Source: Topomyia yanbarensis (lineage: Eukaryota; Arthropoda; Insecta; Diptera; Culicidae). From it: DNA of 64,000 nt. Location of the stretch: positions 184,367,725-184,431,724 of the forward strand of contig NC_080671.1 in assembly GCF_030247195.1 (NCBI RefSeq), read 5' to 3'. This document shows positions 47,263 through 58,102 of the stretch, piece by piece. The position numbers and the translations under genes are program-made. The stretch's first letter is position 1, and each line of letters opens with the position of its first letter. The notes beneath the pieces were generated by a model that was not told the DNA's origin, made no database searches, and saw nothing but the letters and a program-made list of their open reading frames with translations.

Positions 47263-47545
47263 ATTTTTTTTACATTTTAACGACATTCAATTAGACAGAG
47301 ATTACTGGGTAGGGAAAGTTATGAAAATTTAGAGCCATACTACTCAAGTGAGAGCAAGGATGTGAAGTATACAGATCGGAAAACTAGAAGTGGCAGGGTC
47401 ATTAGAACAGGCTTAATATCTTACGGGCTTAACTTTTGTCTTCTGCTGACAAGGGTCGAGCTTAGGCAGCAAAACTACGAATCATTCAAGTTCACCAGCA
47501 TGTCTCCTGGTGAAGAGAGACTTGTCTCTCTTTACCGTGAGAACC
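47263..47545 (+). repeat. Family K relic, copy 5
   Basis: After a T-rich start it reads ACATTTTAACGACATTCAAT and continues collinear with copy 4 through GCATGTCTCCTGGTGAAGAG. It is followed at 47551-47570 by a poly-C run that joins it to a block G fragment. Confidence 0.65.
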
Positions 47546-47574
47546 GACTGCACACCCCCCCCCCCCCCCCCGCT

Positions 47575-48155
47575 CACCGATTTCGCCAGATTTTCAGAGT
47601 AGCGTTCATCCAATGTTCTTTGGGATTAAGATTAGTAATAATGGTTCAAATCAACGATGAACGAGGGAAGTTTCAGATTGGTTGGTTATCGGATTAGTAT
47701 TCGAAATATGTTGCTCACTGTGAGGTCACTTTTTTTTTTAAAAAATTGTGTTGAAAGTATGCACGAATGCATTTCATAGGTAGCGTGATACCAAGAGCTG
47801 CATTTTCAGTTCTTAGTTCTCAGTCGCATTAAGAATTTGAGTAAACGCTATTTAAAGTATGTACTTCAAACATATGCAATCAACTCTTTAGCAAAATTCA
47901 GTTTTCCTCCACATAATGCACTACTACGCCATATTTTTCGCTTTACCATTGATTTGGTTTGGCCTTTGAGATTTCTCACACTGATGTTATCCCATGTTGA
48001 TTTAGCTGAGCATTTATCTGAGCTCTGCCACTGAGGTGTGGTTTTATAAAAAGATCGCGTAACATCATATTCTAAATGTTCTCAAACGATATAAAATCTG
48101 AAGAAAACTATAAGAGTTCTAAGAAATGTATCATCACACTGTTAGGTGTATTATC
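47575..48155 (+). repeat. Block G fragment of the composite repeat
   Basis: Matches 10525-11890 with large internal gaps. GATTTCGCCAGATTTTCAGA aligns near 10526, the segment near 47690-47800 aligns near 10690-10810, and 47815-48155 aligns to 11485-11890, ending at the same point (CATCACACTGTTAGGTG). The iterated GGGCGATACT part is deleted. Confidence 0.75.
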
Positions 48156-48159
48156 TTTT

Positions 48160-49362
48160 TTTCTCAATTGTTCGTAAATAATTTTTCAAGTACCTTAACA
48201 ATTCCTTCTTCATGCATAAACTTTTATTTTGCGTGAAACAAAATTGTTCCCAAAATCGTAAATAAAGCTCCATGAATTCTTGAACCGCGTTTTTACGCAA
48301 CGAAAACAGGACCATGAACAAAAATCGTGTTTTTTATAATTATGTTCAATTTCGCCCGCGTAACGCTTTTTTAGTGGAAATATTTGTTTTTATTTCGTGA
48401 ACTTTAGTCGCGGTTTCATTACCAAATCACCAACTTTATGAATAATATTCATAAAGCCAAAGGTTGATTCACAATGTTATTCATATATGTAGGAACATTA
48501 GTTCACAAAATCAAAACATTCTGGATATTTTGTCGTAAGCTATTTCACGAAACTCAGAGCGGAATATTATTTTCGAATCCATTCAATCCTCGTGATCTAA
48601 TTCATGATCCCTAATATATTAGTCACTGTTCAAAATCCGTGTCCGTGAAATATTTCACAACATCATGTATTCGTGAACTGATTTATGGTACCTAGTATAA
48701 TAGTCACGGCTTACCATTCATGCTCGTGAAATGGTACACGAAATCATAAAATATTACTCATGTATTCGTAAACTGGTTCATAATTCCTAATATAATAGTC
48801 ATTTCTGACCGTTCATGCTCGTCAAATATTTCATAAAATCATGAAATATTATTCATTGATTCGTGAAATGGTTCATGATTCCTAATACATGGTTTAAGAT
48901 CTATTTTGCGTGCTTGTGATATTTAGAGGATATTCCGAATCATCTTCGATTTCATGAAACATCATAATGAAATTTCTTTTACAAACTTTTTACCAAAATT
49001 TGGAGTATTATTCGTGGAATCATTTTTGTTCCATGCACATTTTCATGAATTGTCCAGCTGCTAGCGACCAGTAATAGGTACGAGCAGTCGATATAAGAAA
49101 ACTATTAGGACCTCGAACATTTTGTGTTCATTTGATAAGGGTCAGTGTGAAATCTGGACAGAAAACGAAAAATGGCGCTGAACACCACAAATCGTAATCG
49201 TGATATAGTTCGCAGAACAATATACCGCGAATCAGTTACACTTTTATGATCCAGAAATACGAATACTATAATAAAACTGCTGATATCTTGAACATGTGTC
49301 ACACAACTCGTGACAAAAATATCACAAATAGTGACTAAGCTTCTGAAATCATGAACATACAC
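48160..49362 (+). repeat. AT-rich satellite with ~95-bp units (left part)
   Basis: From 48594 to about 48890 at least three units repeat the order CGTGAA(C/A)TG(A/G)TT(C/T)AT, CCTAATATAATAGTCA, TTCATGCTCGTGAAAT, ATCATGAAATATTA. Flanking sequence on both sides contains more diverged versions (ATCATGAAC, TTCATGATT). The satellite resumes at 52889, so it was split by the palindromic element. Confidence 0.7.
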
Positions 49363-49588
49363 TGCCCGTCATAAGTTTGGAATCGCTTCTATAAGTATTG
49401 CAACACCCATATTGAATATTGCAACACCTCGCAAAGTTTAGCATCACCTAGGAAGGCTCAGTTCATGGGGTTGTATCTCGAAATCCTCATTACCTGCATT
49501 TTTGCTCTCTTCAGGAAAGTTCATTAAATGAAGGCGATTACGGTGAACATTTTAGTTTCAAATTTTGTCACTGCATTGCGCTAGTGTA

Positions 49589-50512
49589 GGGGACGGTGGG
49601 GAGTTGCGAACCATGGGGAATTGTGAACACCGTCAATTTCCGCTAAGCTATAAAAGAAAAAAAAATGTGGTAACTACTTTTATATGTTTCCACTGTCATA
49701 ACATCACTTTCTCATTAGCAAGTTTTTCATTAATTCATGTTCTTCGTGTTCAGGTAACTATCGAATGAATACACAAAACAAGAAGTTTTTTTTACTCAAT
49801 TGTATTTGTGGTATATGGAGTCCCGTTACGTAGCTGATTTCAAAGTAGATTAATGCAAAACATTCCTTGGGCAATTGGCTTTCATTGATAGAAAAAATTG
49901 GACGATACTTTAGTGTGTCGGAGATACGTATTTTTCGAAGATATGTAAAGTGGGGAGTTGTGAACCACCATTACTGGGGAGTTGTGAACCATACATTTCA
50001 GTGGATTATAGTTCTTTTAAAAATGAACAGTATCATAATTCTAAAATCAGGGATGATTCATACATGTTATGATATAAAAAGGTTAAATTTTATGCGAAGA
50101 ACAGGATTCTACCACAATTTAAATCTCCCCGTGCCACAACTACGAATTCAGGTGGCTTGGCACGAATCATTTTGACACCTACACATTGCGAATCAGATCA
50201 CTTTTTCATCTCATCTTTAGTTTAGAAATATCTTAAAATTTATCTTCTATAGCCCAAATAAAAATAAACCACAAAAATATTCCATTTTTTCTACTCTTTG
50301 CGATGGTTCACAACTCCCCAACAAACTAAAAAATGCCGATTTCACGCATTTTGTTATATCTCAAAGAAGAGAACGATTATTTTAAATTGCTTCAGCCTGT
50401 GGATGTATTAAGGTGTCCTTTACAAATACCAGGTCAAATTTCGAAAATCGACCAATGTTTATGTAGTTATGCCCCGAAAACAAAACATTGCTCACAACCC
50501 CCCACCGTCCCT
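49589..50512. mobile_element. 924-bp TIR element of iterated phrase GGGGAGTTGTGAACC, TA target duplication
   Basis: The left terminus GGGGACGGTGGGGAGTTGCG and the right terminus, reversed, AGGGACGGTGGGGGGTTGTG are inverted repeats, flanked by TA at 49587-49588 and 50513-50514. The opposite arm of the host palindrome (near 52640) holds the unoccupied site, confirming the boundaries. The phrase GGGGAGTTGTGAACC or a close variant occurs at 49598, 49615, 49952, 49976, 50305 (reverse) and 50491 (reverse). No frame above about 100 codons, so non-autonomous. The family is not recognised beyond TA-targeting. Confidence 0.85.
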
Positions 50513-50644
50513 TACATGTGAAGTTGTGCACAACTTGTTTCATTTCATTTCATTCTAACGACCTGGAAGGTTCGTGTTTTCTGATGGCTCATTCAAATGG
50601 CTCATGCACCTGACAATCCTGACAATCGTTTTGATTTCGAGCTC

Positions 50645-51345
50645 TGTCGCCACGTGGCGCTAGTGTATATGTAAAATAATACATTTTGAATATGTTTTAT
50701 CTGGTGATCTTGATTTTCTAGAAGATTCGTGCCCTCGGCGAAGTTGTGTAGAAGGACATGATCTGTTTGATTCGGAACTATGCCATCGCATAGCGCTAGC
50801 GTACATACACTACCCGTCGAAGGTTTGGAATCATTTCAATAAGTATTGCAAAGCCCACATCAAAAATTGCAATATCTAGAAAAGTTTAGCATCATCTAGA
50901 AGTTGGGAAATTCAGGACGCTCATTCCTGAAATTCATATTTTCTACTTAAGTACTCTCTTTAGTACAGTTGATCTAATGGTCAATGGAATCCTTTAGGTG
51001 AATAGTTTAGATCAGAATTCTGTCACTACGTGGTGCTAGTATGCATGTAAACTGGTGTGTTTTCAACTTTTGTTGTCCCGCTTTCCTAGCGGCCTACAGA
51101 GATCGTATCTTCCGCAAAGCTGCTAAAAATTAAATGGTCGTGTGGATGATTGTTATGTTGGTTCGACACGCTATTACCACGTGGCGCTAGTGTACATGTG
51201 GTTAACACGTTTTCACCTTTTTTGTGTGATTACCCGGAATGATAAGATGCGGATAAGATTAAAGGAAGGTGAATGTTGCATGGGTAGTTATTTGCTCAAT
51301 TCGGAAAGTTTTCACCACGGGGCGCTAGCGTACATGAGAAATAAT
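50645..51345 (+). repeat. Iterated CACGTGGCGCTAGTGTACATG modules
   Basis: A ~20-base core (GTGGCGCTAGTGTACATG and variants) recurs at 50651, 50787, 51027, 51178 and 51314, about 136-240 bases apart. Modules also share AGAAGATTCGTGCC or GAAAGCTCGTGTCTTC and GAAGTTG. Further copies lie at 49570 and, reversed, near 52118, 52492 and 52638. The interior of the palindromic element is thus built from duplicated modules. Confidence 0.7.
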
Positions 51346-52888
51346 AAACTTTAAAACTTGTTATAATGTACCTGGCAATTTAGAAAGCTCGTGTCTTCAG
51401 TGAAGTTGTTTAAATGCGCTCAGTCGTGCGCATTATGATCTTTTACGGAACTAGGCCATTATTTTAAATAAATTGGATCTAAACGATACATCTCAAGCAT
51501 TGAATGAATCAGATGTAATGTATTGAAAACACTTGAAAATATAGTGAAAATAATTTGGATGATTTGAATGTACTACATAGGAAAAAAAACATCCGATTAT
51601 TTAGTAATATGTTAATATTTATGTTTCGAAAAAGCTTTGTCAATAATGTTACTGACATTATTCTCGTCTCGAGTAAAGTACGCTTAAGGTGGTGGCCTGC
51701 TTCACAAGCTAAAAAATGATTTTTTATTGCTTACATCAATAAATAAGCTATTTTAGAATGTATTACACCCAATTCAAAATATTTTGAAAGAATTAGAGTA
51801 GAAGTATTTTTCAAGCTCATGGTCAAACAATGCAGGCTTTTCGAAAAATGAGATGGATCAAGTTGAAATGCACCACTTCACATATACACAAACGTCATCT
51901 ACTGACAGAATTTTGAGCTAAAATGTTCAACTACTATACCCCCTTGCACTAAAGTACAACCCTGTAGAAGAGAGTAAGTATGTAGCTAATTATGATTTCG
52001 AGATGCCGCATCATGAATTTACCCTTTTCTAGGTGATGCTAAACTTTTCCGGGGATGTGTATTTAATATGGGCTAGCAATGCATATTGAAACGATTCCCA
52101 ACTTTTGACGGGTAGTGTATGTACACTACTGCTACGTGATGGCATAGTTCCGAATCAAACAGATCATGTTCTTCTACACAACTTCGCTGAGGGCACGAAT
52201 CTTCTAGAAAATCTTTTTAAACTCACGGTAGCCGGCTACCGAGAGTATCCTATATTTTCTAAACAAAAGCAATTTCACTTCCACACAGCCGTCCGTGAGA
52301 GTAATGCCTAGAAAATATAATCTTATCTTCATAATGGTCCGGATCACTATTTAATGCGACAGTATTCAGACAAATTTCGCTATTGCTTCTCTACGATAAA
52401 CTACCGAGTGATCATACGTTATACAGTCAAAGAGTTATGATAGCTCAAGATGTTATAAATCAAGATAAAAAATGCATTGTTTTACATATACACTAGCGCC
52501 ACGTAGTAACAGAGTTTCAAATTAAAACGATTGTCATGTGCATGGTCATAACGATTTGAATGAAATTTCAGAAAACACGAACCTTACAGGTCGTTAGAAT
52601 TGAATGAAATGAAACAAGTTGAAGTGCACAACTTCACATGTATACTAGCGCCATGCAGTGACACAATTCCAAACTAAAATGTTCACCTGCCGGATCCCCT
52701 CGACTTAATGAACAACTTTCCTGAAGACTGCAAATATGTAGACAATCAGGATTTCGAGATACAGCCTCGTGAATTGAGCCTTTCTAGGTGATGCTAAACT
52801 TTTGGGGGGGGGGGGGTGTTGCAATATTCAATATAAGTGTTGCAATACTTATAGAAGCGATTCCAAACTTTTGACGGGTAGTGCAAAT

Positions 52889-53640
52889 AAACAAAAAGCT
52901 GTACTCGCGACTAAATGACAAGACAACGTGAATAGAAATTATAAAAATCGCGACAAAGTTCCTGAAATCATGAACATGAATCACATTAATCGTGATTAAA
53001 ATATCAAAAATCGTGACTAAGATCCAGCAATCATGAACTAAATGACAAGACAACGTGAATAGAAATTATAAAAATCGCGACAATGTTTCTGAAATCATGA
53101 ACATGAATCACATTAATCGTGATTAAAATATCAAAAATCGTGACTAAGATCCAGCAATCATGAACATAAATTACTCTACTCATGATTAAAATACCACAAT
53201 AACGTGAAGAGAAATTATTGAAATTGGGACTAACAACCTGAAATCAGTACATAAATCCCGCTAGTCTGACAGAAAAATCCGATGGTACGAATAAAATAGC
53301 GCGGTAACGTGGTGAGAAACAACGAAAATCACAAATATGCTCCTGAAATCATGAACACCGTTTGACTACAAGCGGTGTATTCCTAAATGATGAACAAGAA
53401 TCACAACAAAAATTAAACAAGTCCAGGGAACAACAACAGTAACCCAACCAAACATTCGAATGTAAGGCCATTTGTATATTCGGGGCGAACTAGTTTTTTG
53501 AAAACACAAATAGTATCATGAATACGAGGATTATTATTCATGATTTCAGGAACTTGGTCATGGTTTTCGTAAATCGTTCAGTTCACGAAATCGTGATCTT
53601 TGTTTCATAAATTTATGAACGGATTTTTTTCGTGTACATC
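52889..53640 (+). repeat. Satellite, right part, with a fresh 127-bp duplication
   Basis: 52912-53038 and 53039-53165 are adjacent direct copies of 127 bases differing at about two positions. Each contains ATCATGAACATGAATCAC and CGTGATTAAAATATC. Weaker units continue to 53640 with CCTGAAATCATGAAC. The near-identity shows a recent duplication inside an older satellite. Confidence 0.85.
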
Positions 53641-55150
53641 AAATTTTTTTAATGAAATTTTCAAAGCTCGAAGCTTCGATTTTTTAGGAAAAACGTTCTT
53701 GTATGCAGTAATACACGAAATATTTTTTAATTAATTGTTAAGGTACGAGGAATTACTCCTATCACACTGGTTATTTTTTGAGTTCTGGGAATTTGGTTTA
53801 TCTGCTGGACTTCCATCAAGATCACCACAAACTTTTTTAAAAATAGGCTTTCGGGAAAAAAGCAATAACTCCGTCAATTATCAATATTCTATAAACTGTT
53901 GTTCGTATTTTTTTTCATTGAAAAATGTGCTATCAACAGGCTATAACTTTGATATTATAAAATCATTCTAACATACCTTTCAAAAAAAATCAAACTTTCT
54001 TCAATTTATTCTCGTAAAAAGGTATGTAACCATTTTAACGCAGCAAAGGCAAGGCCCGTAACATCCCGTTTGTGACTGACATGTTTTTTTTTGATGACAC
54101 AAAGAAGTGATTCGCGGTACCAGGGATAATTCCACCAATCGCCCCCAATTTGCATAGCTATTTCAGATCACAAAAAGTGTTGTACTTTAACCGAGTTCTT
54201 TTAAATTTTTCTCCTGCCATGCGAACCTACCATACATTTAAACCGATAGAGTGACAATAGAAACAGTACAATATTGAAATCATAATCCATATATTGACCA
54301 TATAATAGATACACCGTTTGTGTGTATACGTTATTGTTCATGTCGAAAAAAACATCATTTACATGTAATGTACGATCAGTTCAGATTCACTCAAAACTAA
54401 TAAAAACATCGCGTTTGGGCACTGAGTACTGTGCATAAGCGATCGTTCGGAAACGATTTTCCGCATCAACACGCGTTCATCATTGTCGAGCAGTAACTGT
54501 CATCATCTAACTGAGCACAAAAAAGAGGAAATGAAAAATGAACCAACCGAGCAATAACAATGGTGCGCATTGTCCTCCACTCCTTCTGAACCTTATATCC
54601 ACGAGAAATAAGTACTCCAATAACGACTTGAATCTCGTCCAAAACCGATTGTCACCAAACAAAAATAACTAATGGAATCGAATGAACGGCTTGTGAAAAC
54701 GATCTAAGAAAATAAAAGATTTTGTTTTTTTCTTTAATAAAAACGATTGCTTATTATTTAATAGATCTCTTTGCATAGTCTTTCTTGAAAAAAAAAATTA
54801 AAGTTTAACAAATTCATGCTTTAACCAAAATTCGACAATCTAAACTGTTAGCCTTCACGATTAATCCTTGAGTGAAATTACAAACTTCGTATAACTAGCA
54901 TCGGCCTCATGCTCACCTCACCCAGAGAGGTACATTGAAACGCCTCAATACGCGTGTAGTCTCTAGGAATAACATTGCGCCCCGCACAGATCCAGTCTTT
55001 GCTGCATTTTTATCTTCTTATATTTACATCTTAATTCACCGAAAATGCGTTCTTGTCGTCTTCGTTTGGAACTACCATCGGTTGGAGTTGCTACTAGCAG
55101 CATTAGGAAGCATAACGCCCGATCCACGGTTGTTGGCCTCCAATCTGGCG
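53641..55150. other. Downstream flank of traffic jam, repeat-poor
   Basis: Unique-looking sequence. The part next to the gene (about 54700-55150) is the likely 3' untranslated region on the minus strand. No perfect AATAAA signal is obvious there; an ATTAAA variant lies near 54760 (minus). In Drosophila the tj 3' UTR is a known source of genic piRNAs; whether that holds here is untested. Confidence 0.45.
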
Positions 55151-56314
55151 TCATACGTAATATTCCGGAGAGCTGGTACTATCATTGATGAGCGGATGTT
55201 TGGCAGAAGGTGCCGTCCCGTTTGATTGGCGCGACTGGGACTGCTGCTGGTGTGGAACTGGCTGCTGGCTGTGTTGATGCTGTTGCACTACTCCAGCACG
55301 ATCGCGAAGTTTACTCTTGAGCTCATCTCTTTCCTGCTTGATCATTGCCAGTTCCATTTTCATATGATGCATCTCGCTCTGCAACTGGCGATTGGTGATT
55401 TCCAAATCATGGCGCTGCTGTAATCGCTTGGAGCGGCAGTTTTGAGCATATCCACGGTTCTTCAGCGTGCGCCTTTTCTGCTTTAGACGAACAACCTGAT
55501 CACGTGGGCAACCGTGCAGGCGCTTGTTGAGTTCCCGTACCGAGAGCGACATCAGCAGATCGTCATTGATGATGTCGTCGCTACTGTTGCTACTTTGGTA
55601 GCAACTGCTACCACCGGTGCCCATTCTGGGTGATCCAAGAGATCCAGCGGAACTAACCGAATGTGGACGATTGGAATGTCCATGGAGATTAAGATGATGA
55701 TGTGAACCACCGTGCAGTGGACTAAGGTGATCTAACTGGCCATGATGGTGAGAGTATCCATTGGAAGCATGGGATTGCATGTATTCTTTACGATCAAGCC
55801 AATCACCTTCTGCCGAAATAGCAAACTGATGCGATGGTCGTAGATCTAATGGTTGCTCCATTCGCATGGTCTGCGGAACGATCATCATATTTTCCATCTG
55901 ATCGGGCTGGATCCGATTGCTATAATACGAGTAGGAACCAGAATTGGGGTGATTTGGCGAACCAACTACCGGAGGTGTCTCCGGCGGCGTTGACGGTACA
56001 CCCGCAATGGGTGGGTTCAACAAAACTGGTTGGCCATGTGTAGGATGCGGATAGAAGTCCGATGTGGGTGTGATTGAGTTCACCTTCCGTTCCTCAACAT
56101 GCCAACCGTTGGCCTTCAGTCGTATCGGTATGAACCCATTTTCATCTCCTGCCGGGGCCCAAATTTTCCCATTTCCGACCGTTGGACTTATATCCTCTCG
56201 CTTCACACTAGTATCTTCTAGATGCTCCAGCACGAATTCCTGTATGTAATTATCTGCGAATGTAGGTTCCTCGAGATTCATTACTCTGGCAACGCGTTCT
56301 CCCGGTAGTTTCAT
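55151..56314 (-). CDS. tj: Large Maf transcription factor (traffic jam)
   Basis: An intact single-exon frame of 387 codons. It has a Maf N-terminal activation-like segment (residues about 12-41, [20 protein letters not shown]) containing a V-K-R-E sumoylation-type site at K38. A Pro/Ser-rich and His-rich middle follows, with PLDLRP at about 155-160. The Maf extended homology region and basic region span about 251-301, with the family signature [12 protein letters not shown] at 286-297, then a zipper with L304, L311, M318, I325 and L332. The tail is Gln/His-rich. Large Mafs bind MARE DNA as dimers in the nucleus; Drosophila Tj acts in gonadal somatic cells and some neurons. The first ATG in frame is at 56314. 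The frame extends eight codons further upstream only to a GTG, so ATG is preferred. No break is seen. Confidence 0.96.
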   Translation of the reverse strand: MKLPGERVARVMNLEEPTFADNYIQEFVLEHLEDTSVKREDISPTVGNGKIWAPAGDENGFIPIRLKANGWHVEERKVNSITPTSDFYPHPTHGQPVLLNPPIAGVPSTPPETPPVVGSPNHPNSGSYSYYSNRIQPDQMENMMIVPQTMRMEQPLDLRPSHQFAISAEGDWLDRKEYMQSHASNGYSHHHGQLDHLSPLHGGSHHHLNLHGHSNRPHSVSSAGSLGSPRMGTGGSSCYQSSNSSDDIINDDLLMSLSVRELNKRLHGCPRDQVVRLKQKRRTLKNRGYAQNCRSKRLQQRHDLEITNRQLQSEMHHMKMELAMIKQERDELKSKLRDRAGVVQQHQHSQQPVPHQQQSQSRQSNGTAPSAKHPLINDSTSSPEYYV

Positions 56315-57340
56315 ATAACAATTTTTATATTTATTCACTTGGTGTCAAAAAAAAGTGCTTCAACAGACCAGGAAAGCGGTACAAGGTTTTAGTGGTTTAT
56401 CTCCACAACTTTTAAATAACGCGAGCTGCTTGGGGCACTGCTCTTCCGTATTTTGTTTCGAGCTCTCACTATTTACAAGCAGACCGACTAGCGGAAACCT
56501 TCTCCAGCTTGCATAATTCACCAACAACCAAAACAGAAAACACCGACTTTCCAAACACGTCTACTCGTTACAGTTCTGCCATCCCACGTGCTCCACTGCT
56601 AAGGGTCGATCGTTGACTTGACACCGCCAATTACTTTTAATCACACAGCACTCAGACTCGATCGAGCGATAGTTTGGCTTGTTGACAGTAAATCAACCCG
56701 GCTCAATACAAAACTAATTACGCGTAACGCAGCTCTATCGACTTTCTGCGGCGGCAAAAGCTTCGAACACTCTTATCAACCCGCGGGTTTAAACGGTAGT
56801 CCCGACGATAACTGAAACTCCACACGGCGAGAAAGGAGCGACGATGTACAACGAGCGATGTGAATTCATCCGCGACTGGACATGAAATAAATGAAAAATA
56901 TGTGGCGAAATCCCCATAAGGAAAATCATTCCACTCGGATGTGGAACGCCAACTGTGGGGCAGCCGCACCAATACTCAGACATGCGCATCCTAGACATCG
57001 TCGGAACGCGAAAAAAGAGAGAAAGAATGTTTATGCATAGGCATTTCTTCACCCGGCAGACAAAAGTCACCGCCAACGTCAACCAGTCAGATTGCACGAA
57101 CTCTCCTCATCTTCCGACTACGTCAACATCGCAATGTACCGATGTCCAGTGGAATCGAATGCAATGCCGAGCGAAAGAGTACGCGCTCAGTAGGAGGTGG
57201 CTTGTGGGAGCTTTCGCTCTACATAACTCCGCCCATATTTCGCGCAGTGGGTCAAAAAGCTCTCTGTACCTTATTTCGCGCATGGTCACTGTTTCTGTTT
57301 CATGTTACGAGCGAGAGCTAGTGCACCGGTAAAGGAATGC
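56315..57340 (-). promoter_or_regulatory. Upstream region and probable 5' leader of traffic jam
   Basis: Repeat-poor, higher in GC than the rest of the window, with no protein of its own. An initiator match TCAGTT lies on the minus strand at 56810-56815 without a TATA box, which would give a leader of about 500 bases; this start is a guess. The leader would contain short upstream frames, for example a four-codon one at 56568-56582. A CACGTG E-box lies at 56584. GAGA-type runs occur near 57015 and 57308. Confidence 0.4.
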
Positions 57341-57838
57341 TCCGCTAAATCTAATGATATTTGGCAGTATGTGACTCTAACTAAATGCCACTTGGGAAAA
57401 ATGGTGTTCATCTATCAGAAAGGACAAAAATCTGTCTATCGAAAGTAAAAGTGAGTTTTTTATTGCACACATTCTCCTGATGCTCATCTATCGAAACCTA
57501 ACCGAGCAATGTTTTTTTTCCACCAGCAGGGATTCCCATCCGTATCCATCGTCTCGCGATGTTCAGTGCAGTCCACTGGGTGTGTTCTTTTTTTTTATTT
57601 TGTTAGACGTTGTGGCTGGAGCAGCATGCGCCCGGACGCAATTTATTAATCTTTGTCCTTGCTTTAGCGCTATCTATTCCGATCGTCAGCGAAAAAAGTG
57701 GGTGATTTTGTTGGACGTTTATGACACCAAAATAAAATCGATGTAGGAAAACTTGATACAGCTTGGTAGAGCTTTAATCAACTTTAAAATTATGTAAAAT
57801 TTCAACCGTTTGAGCATTTCTGAATACCAACACGATTT
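57341..57838. other. No feature recognised
   Basis: Probably low-copy sequence beyond the traffic jam promoter. The frame at 57480-57746 has no domain I recognise. Confidence 0.35.
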
Positions 57839-57839
57839 T

Positions 57840-58100
57840 TACATTTCTTACAAAAGAAAAGAATAGAATTTGCCCAAACTTTGAAAACTTTTTCCGAGGC
57901 CCGGAGTCTCATATACCAATCGACTCAGCTCGACAAATTTGGACAATGTCTGTGTGTGTGGGTATGTATGTATGTGCACTAATATCATGTAATTATCTCA
58001 ATAAACCGCTGAACCGATCTTAATGAAATTAGTTTCAAATGAAAAGCTCAACGTTGCCATTTGACACTATTGTTTTTGTTTTTAGATATGTTGTTTACTT
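57840..58100 (+). repeat. Block A fragment, diverged
   Basis: ACATTTCTTACAAAAGAAAA is followed by GAGGCCCGGAGTCTCATATA, CCAATCGACTCAGCTCGAC, a short TG run and CCGCTGAACCGATCTTAATG, the same order as 6849-7090. It is older than the other copies and is cut off by the next element at about 58103. Confidence 0.75.
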
Positions 58101-58102
58101 TC

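Larger units (their letters stand above)
49363..52888. mobile_element. 3.5-kb palindromic Tc1/mariner-like structure with nested copies
   Basis: Outer ends TACACTGCCCGTCATAAG (49361) and, reversed, CACTACCCGTCAAAAG (52888) match each other, continuing through TTTGGAATCGCTTCTATAAG. A second inverted pair starts at about 50812 and ends at about 52118 with the same CACTACCCGTC wording, flanked by TA on both sides. The arms are diverged reverse complements for about 1.3 kb. CACTACCG/C-type termini with TA suit Tc1-like elements. No transposase was seen. The right arm has an extra ~260 bases near 52222-52480 containing the palindrome CGGTAGCCGGCTACCG. Confidence 0.75.

Noticed and set aside
46892..47286. 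Overlapping ~100-codon minus-strand frames as a gene
   Set aside because: Two frames are open over the same DNA with no recognised domain, and neither shows splice or start context.
48590..48900. A CRISPR-like array
   Set aside because: The whole ~95-bp units diverge together with no separate conserved repeat and unique spacers, and the genome is eukaryotic; this is an AT-rich satellite.
48190..53745. A giant element bounded by inverted GTACCTTAACAATT at 48191 and 53730
   Set aside because: The match is only about 14 bases and does not extend on either side; chance is plausible at this scale.
55151..56338. A 395-residue traffic jam starting at 56338
   Set aside because: The first codon there is GTG; the first ATG is at 56314, giving 387 residues.
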